A model generated the notes under the pieces. It did not search any database, was not told the origin of the DNA, and worked only from the letters and a program-made list of their open reading frames with translations. The translations under genes and the position numbers were made by a program. A DNA stretch of 35,645 bases. Origin: Cytophagales bacterium (GTDB taxonomy: Bacteria; Bacteroidota; Bacteroidia; Cytophagales; UBA9547). Positions 32,857-35,645 of the stretch are shown piece by piece (the first letter of the stretch is position 1; every line of letters starts with the position of its first letter). The stretch spans positions 1 through 35,645 of the forward strand of contig JACMRH010000236.1 in the NCBI GenBank assembly GCA_014376535.1, in the 5' to 3' direction.

Positions 32857-33771
32857 TTACTTGGTAGCTGGTAATTCTTCAATCTTTTCCTTTTTGAAAA
32901 AAGAGGTAAAATCATCTATGATATAGGAGACAAACAGATTATTGTTTAAGTCTATATTGTTACCTGGTAACTGGCCGTAACCATTATTTAAGCGGAAAGC
33001 AATCTGATTGAGGTAACCTATTTCAAATCTCATTTCAGGATGGAACTTATAGCCATAAACCAGATAAAACCTGCTTTGATCGAAAAAATTGGCATTATCT
33101 ACATACTTTCCAAACTTAAACATTAATTCTTCCGAGGTCATAATATAATGTGTTCCCTTTTCCACTTTCATGCTGTTAAGGGGAATTACCGCCCTCACAA
33201 GAATTCTTAACCTTGTGTGCCTGCCCTGGTCGGTAAATTCATAACTGGATGATGGACCTGTTGGATCCGGGAGGTTTGTGTCTTCAGTTTTTTTACCAAA
33301 ATACCTGAATTCCAATCTGTAACGCTGATGTATCTGTACCCTGCCAAAGTTTTTATAAAAGGTCACCTGAGGGCTCCATCTGAATTCCGGAGTGTAATAA
33401 GTTCTACCATTTACAGGAAAAGTATAAGAACCAAACCAGGTAAGGGGTGAAAGTGAAAAACGAATATGTTCATTGGGTTGGTAGTGAATAAACGGCCTTA
33501 TTGCATATTGATAAGGATTTTTAAAGATTGCTGATTGGTCGGTTCCCACATTATCCCCCTTTTTATAACCATATTCAGGATCTGCCTGTCTTCTGTATTC
33601 TAAATCAAGATGATAAGTCCACTTTGGGGAAATTTTACCTACAATGACGCCTTGAAACCAAAACATTTTATTGTTTAAATAGTCGCGGTTAGCCGTGGTA
33701 GTCTGAGCATCAACCTGATTTAAAACTACTAGTATTAGGAAGATTGATTTGATTGTGAGGTGAAATTTCAT
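32857..33771 (-). CDS. DUF2490 outer-membrane beta-barrel protein
   Basis: The 304-aa protein has a signal peptide (MKFHLTIKSIFLILVVLNQVDAQ) and a chain of amphipathic beta strands rich in Tyr, Phe and Arg. Typical DUF2490 features are FWFQGVIVGKISPKWTYHLDLEYRR near the start, EHIRFSLSPLTWFGSY, FGRVQIHQRYRLEFRYF and YGYKFHPEMRFEIGYLNQI toward the end. The family is described as a Bacteroidota outer-membrane protein of unknown function. The ATG at 33771 is chosen because it opens the signal peptide and has an exact -7 box 21 nt upstream. It is convergent with guaA. Confidence 0.82.
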   Translation of the reverse strand: MKFHLTIKSIFLILVVLNQVDAQTTTANRDYLNNKMFWFQGVIVGKISPKWTYHLDLEYRRQADPEYGYKKGDNVGTDQSAIFKNPYQYAIRPFIHYQPNEHIRFSLSPLTWFGSYTFPVNGRTYYTPEFRWSPQVTFYKNFGRVQIHQRYRLEFRYFGKKTEDTNLPDPTGPSSSYEFTDQGRHTRLRILVRAVIPLNSMKVEKGTHYIMTSEELMFKFGKYVDNANFFDQSRFYLVYGYKFHPEMRFEIGYLNQIAFRLNNGYGQLPGNNIDLNNNLFVSYIIDDFTSFFKKEKIEELPATK

Positions 33772-33792
33772 CTGGAAAAGGATACAAAACTG

Positions 33793-33800
33793 CAAATATA
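33793..33800 (-). promoter_or_regulatory. -7 box for the DUF2490 gene
   Basis: Minus-strand TATATTTG, an exact TAnnTTTG match, 21 nt before the ATG. Confidence 0.6.
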
Positions 33801-33828
33801 TTCGAACTGGAATGATACCTGCTAATTT

Positions 33829-33954
33829 TTAGCCTGTTTCAGGAGATACATCTAAAAATTCCCCTGGCTGGATCTGCTTTAACATTTGAACCATGAAATT
33901 ATAACGCAAAGGAAGGTTCTTTTTAAATTTTTCAGGTTTTACGAAAATATTCAA
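33829..33954 (-). CDS. Possible small protein or gene remnant (41 aa), unrecognised
   Basis: A reading frame starting at TTG encodes about 41 residues, beginning NIFVKPEKFKKNLPLRYNF after the initiator and ending GEFLDVSPETG. It looks protein-like in composition. It lacks an ATG at its start, and the open frame extends only six codons further upstream before a stop. An overlapping ATG frame encodes a short peptide that could be its frameshifted beginning. It may be the decayed end of a lost gene. I recognise no family. Confidence 0.2.
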   Translation of the reverse strand: MNIFVKPEKFKKNLPLRYNFMVQMLKQIQPGEFLDVSPETG

Positions 33955-34000
33955 TGCAAGTGTGATCCTTTGACATTATTAAAAAACGAAGGGATAAACA

Positions 34001-34031
34001 TTGTATTCAGTTGCAATGTTAAATATCTTTG
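34001..34031 (+). promoter_or_regulatory. Promoter of the dar operon
   Basis: TTG at 34001-34003, a 20-nt spacer, then TATCTTTG at 34024-34031, a good Bacteroidota promoter. The first gene starts 26 nt downstream. Confidence 0.7.
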
Positions 34032-34057
34032 AGCTTAATAATTTGTTCTGCTAGCAA

Positions 34058-34537
34058 ATGGGTTTGTTTTTAAAATTTTCATTCATCCTTTGTTTACTTT
34101 CGGGGCAAACTTTCTGTCAAATTGGGAAAAAAGGATTTTATGAATACTTTTCCTCTTCAGATGAGAAAACGATTAATATGGCTATTGAGCTGGTGAATAA
34201 ATCGAAATTAAAGGAAGAAACTGCTTATACAGGAGCTTTGCTTATGAGAAAAGCTGGCATAGCAAGTTCGCTAAAGGAAAAGCTTGATTTGTTCAAACAG
34301 GGTAGAAAAAAACTTGATGGTGAAATAGAAAAAGAGCATAATAATGCAGAATACAGATTTTTAAGACTGATGATTCAGGAAAATGCTCCATCAGTTTTAG
34401 GATATAAGCAATCAGTTAAGGAAGATAAAGAACTAATTGTTTCACAATACCATTCTATGGATTCAGCTGTTAAAATTGCAATATTGAATTATACCAAAAC
34501 ATCCAAGGTCTTAATTAAAGAAGATTTTCAAAATTGA
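34058..34537 (+). CDS. Small exported helical protein of the dar operon, function unknown
   Basis: The 159-aa protein has a signal peptide (about residues 1-20, MGLFLKFSFILCLLSGQTFC). Cys20 could be a lipobox cysteine, but the preceding residues (Q-T-F) fit poorly. The mature part is charged and almost wholly helical (KTINMAIELVNKSKLKEETA, KEKLDLFKQGRKKLDGEIEK). I recognise no domain. It is the first gene after a good promoter, and its TGA is followed after 2 bp by the darA ATG, so it is cotranscribed with the dialkylresorcinol genes. A role in exporting or placing the pigment is a guess from context only. Confidence 0.8.
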   Translation: MGLFLKFSFILCLLSGQTFCQIGKKGFYEYFSSSDEKTINMAIELVNKSKLKEETAYTGALLMRKAGIASSLKEKLDLFKQGRKKLDGEIEKEHNNAEYRFLRLMIQENAPSVLGYKQSVKEDKELIVSQYHSMDSAVKIAILNYTKTSKVLIKEDFQN

Positions 34538-34539
34538 AA

Positions 34540-35442
34540 ATGCCAGCAAAGCAAGTTCTTATCATTTATTATTCGCAAACCGGTCAGCTGGCCGATATTG
34601 TAAATGTATTTTCAAAACCCTTAAAAACAGAAAGTATAAATCTGGAAATTGTCAGGATTAATACTCATCATAATTTTGATTTTCCCTGGACTTCTGAAAA
34701 GTTTTTTAACGCAATGCCAGAAAGTGTACTTAATATACCATCTGAGCTTGAATCTTATTCTTTGAAGCAAGAGAAATATGATTTGATCATATTTGCCTAT
34801 CAACCCTGGTTTCTCTCTCCCAGTATCCCTGCAAATTCCTTACTTTCAGATCCCAAATTCCAAAAAGTACTTAACGGAACACCTGTTATTACCCTGATTG
34901 GTGCCCGCAATATGTGGCTAAATTCACAGGAAAAAATTAAGGAAAAATTAAAAACACTTAATGCCAATTTAGTTGGTAATGTTGTATTAATTGATCGTCA
35001 TCAAAACAATATCAGTGCCTTTACTATTTTACATTGGATGTTAGGTGGAAAAAAAGACCGTTATTTAGGCTTTTTTCCTCTTCCAGGTATTTCTCAAAAG
35101 GATATTGCAGCATCTGAATCTTTTGGATCATTATTACTTCCTCATATCGAGAGTGGGAATTGGGATGGCCTTCAGGATAAATTTATAGAGGTTGGTGCAG
35201 TAGAAGTAAAAGATGATTTAATGTTTATAGAACATAGAGCTGGAAGGCTTTTTTCTATTTGGGCTAATTTGGCTTATGGTAAGAAGAACAGGTGTACTAT
35301 CCTTATATTTTATAAGTATTATTTACTAATTGCTCTGTTTATAGTGGCTCCGATTGTTTTAATCGTAAACAATCTACTGTTCAAGCATTTTTTTATAAAA
35401 CAGGTTAACAGAAAAAAACAATATTATTTAAGCATTAATTAA
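34540..35442 (+). CDS. darA: Dialkylresorcinol condensing enzyme
   Basis: The 300-aa protein begins with a flavodoxin-like strand and loop (VLIIYYSQTGQLADIV) and continues with segments I know from Bacteroidota proteins annotated DarA: FPWTSEKFFNAMPE, YDLIIFAYQPWFLSPSIP, TLIGARNMWLNSQEK and NLVGNVVLIDRHQNNIS. A membrane segment lies at about 262-284 near the C-terminus, so it is probably membrane-attached. DarA works with the ketosynthase DarB to join two fatty-acid-derived chains and form a dialkylresorcinol, the lipid half of flexirubin-type pigments. A TTG at 34534 is possible; ATG at 34540 is preferred. darB follows after 9 bp. Confidence 0.85.
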   Translation: MPAKQVLIIYYSQTGQLADIVNVFSKPLKTESINLEIVRINTHHNFDFPWTSEKFFNAMPESVLNIPSELESYSLKQEKYDLIIFAYQPWFLSPSIPANSLLSDPKFQKVLNGTPVITLIGARNMWLNSQEKIKEKLKTLNANLVGNVVLIDRHQNNISAFTILHWMLGGKKDRYLGFFPLPGISQKDIAASESFGSLLLPHIESGNWDGLQDKFIEVGAVEVKDDLMFIEHRAGRLFSIWANLAYGKKNRCTILIFYKYYLLIALFIVAPIVLIVNNLLFKHFFIKQVNRKKQYYLSIN

Positions 35443-35451
35443 TCTTTATAA

Positions 35452-35645
35452 ATGTCTTTGAAACCAGTATATATTATACGGACAGCCCGATTTTTTCCTA
35501 ATTCCCCAATAATGAATGAGGAAATGGAAAAATATTTAGGGTATATAAATGGACAAGCATCAAAAATGAAAGGTATTGTTCTCCGGAACAATGGTATTAA
35601 AAAAAGGTATTATGCTTTAAATTCAGAAGGCAAAGTAACTCATAC
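35452..35645 (+). CDS. darB: DarB-type ketoacyl synthase III, N-terminal part only
   Basis: The gene starts at ATG 35452 and runs off the right edge after 64 full codons. The readable part, starting MSLKPVYIIRTARFFPNSP and containing EEMEKYLGYINGQ and VLRNNGIKKRYYAL, matches the N-terminus of DarB proteins, ketoacyl-ACP synthase III homologues. These condense acyl chains in dialkylresorcinol synthesis. The catalytic Cys lies beyond the window. Position directly behind darA supports the call. Confidence 0.85.
   Translation, partial: MSLKPVYIIRTARFFPNSPIMNEEMEKYLGYINGQASKMKGIVLRNNGIKKRYYALNSEGKVTH

Noticed and set aside
32862-32875. Two tandem heptads (TGGTAGC, TGGTAAT) at the end of the DUF2490 gene
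   Set aside because: They resemble the other stop-codon arrays, but only two units are clear and they are in coding sequence; kept as a weak lead only.

Overview
The window is a compact, AT-rich stretch of a Bacteroidota chromosome. Several signs agree on this. At least thirteen genes carry an exact Bacteroidota -7 promoter box (TAnnTTTG) 18 to 58 nt before the start. Ribosome binding sites are not obvious. Characteristic families are present: TamL, DUF6089 and DUF2490 barrels, a PorE-like OmpA protein, a hisB phosphatase/dehydratase fusion, and a DarA/DarB pair. A Cytophagales-like bacterium is my best guess, but that is inference. No rRNA, tRNA, CRISPR array, insertion sequence or phage gene is visible.

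Layout. 1-1.0 kb: start of a small transaldolase, then kdsA (Kdo synthesis). 1.1-4.1 kb: a WG-repeat protein, a LuxC-type acyl-CoA reductase divergent from a two-cluster ferredoxin, and a TrmH-family RNA methyltransferase. 4.1-7.4 kb: tamL-hemF. 7.4-9.0 kb: a DUF6089 barrel and riboflavin synthase (minus strand). 9.1-12.3 kb: a four-gene plus-strand run (pcm, hotdog thioesterase, class V aminotransferase, RfaE1-type heptose kinase). 12.3-15.9 kb: a minus-strand pair, a subtilase with a large insertion and a transglutaminase-fold protein lacking its catalytic residues. 16.1-18.9 kb: long-chain acyl-CoA ligase and a radical SAM protein, convergent. 19.3-26.8 kb: cell-envelope block with a GT2/degenerate sugar-phosphate-transferase fusion, a PorE-like OmpA protein, UDP-glucose dehydrogenase and UDP-xylose synthase. 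27.0-30.0 kb: fabG, hisB, a retropepsin-like protease and rpiB, studded with 28-bp heptad repeats. 30.0-33.8 kb: rhodanese-thioredoxin lipoprotein, single-domain response regulator, guaA and a DUF2490 protein. 34.0 kb to end: the start of a dialkylresorcinol (flexirubin-type) operon.

How the genes fit together. Most are housekeeping metabolism. A recurring theme is the cell surface: kdsA and the heptose kinase (LPS core), TamL (outer-membrane assembly), Ugd and UXS (UDP-glucuronate to UDP-xylose), the glycosyltransferase fusion and the PorE-like peptidoglycan-binding protein. The dar genes at the right edge point to an aryl-polyene/dialkylresorcinol pigment.

The most unusual signal is not a gene. 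At least seven period-7 repeat arrays of about four units (28 bp) each sit next to genes. Their unit sequences differ, and in four cases a TAG stop codon supplies the AG that opens a repeat unit. I know of no description of this in Bacteroidota.
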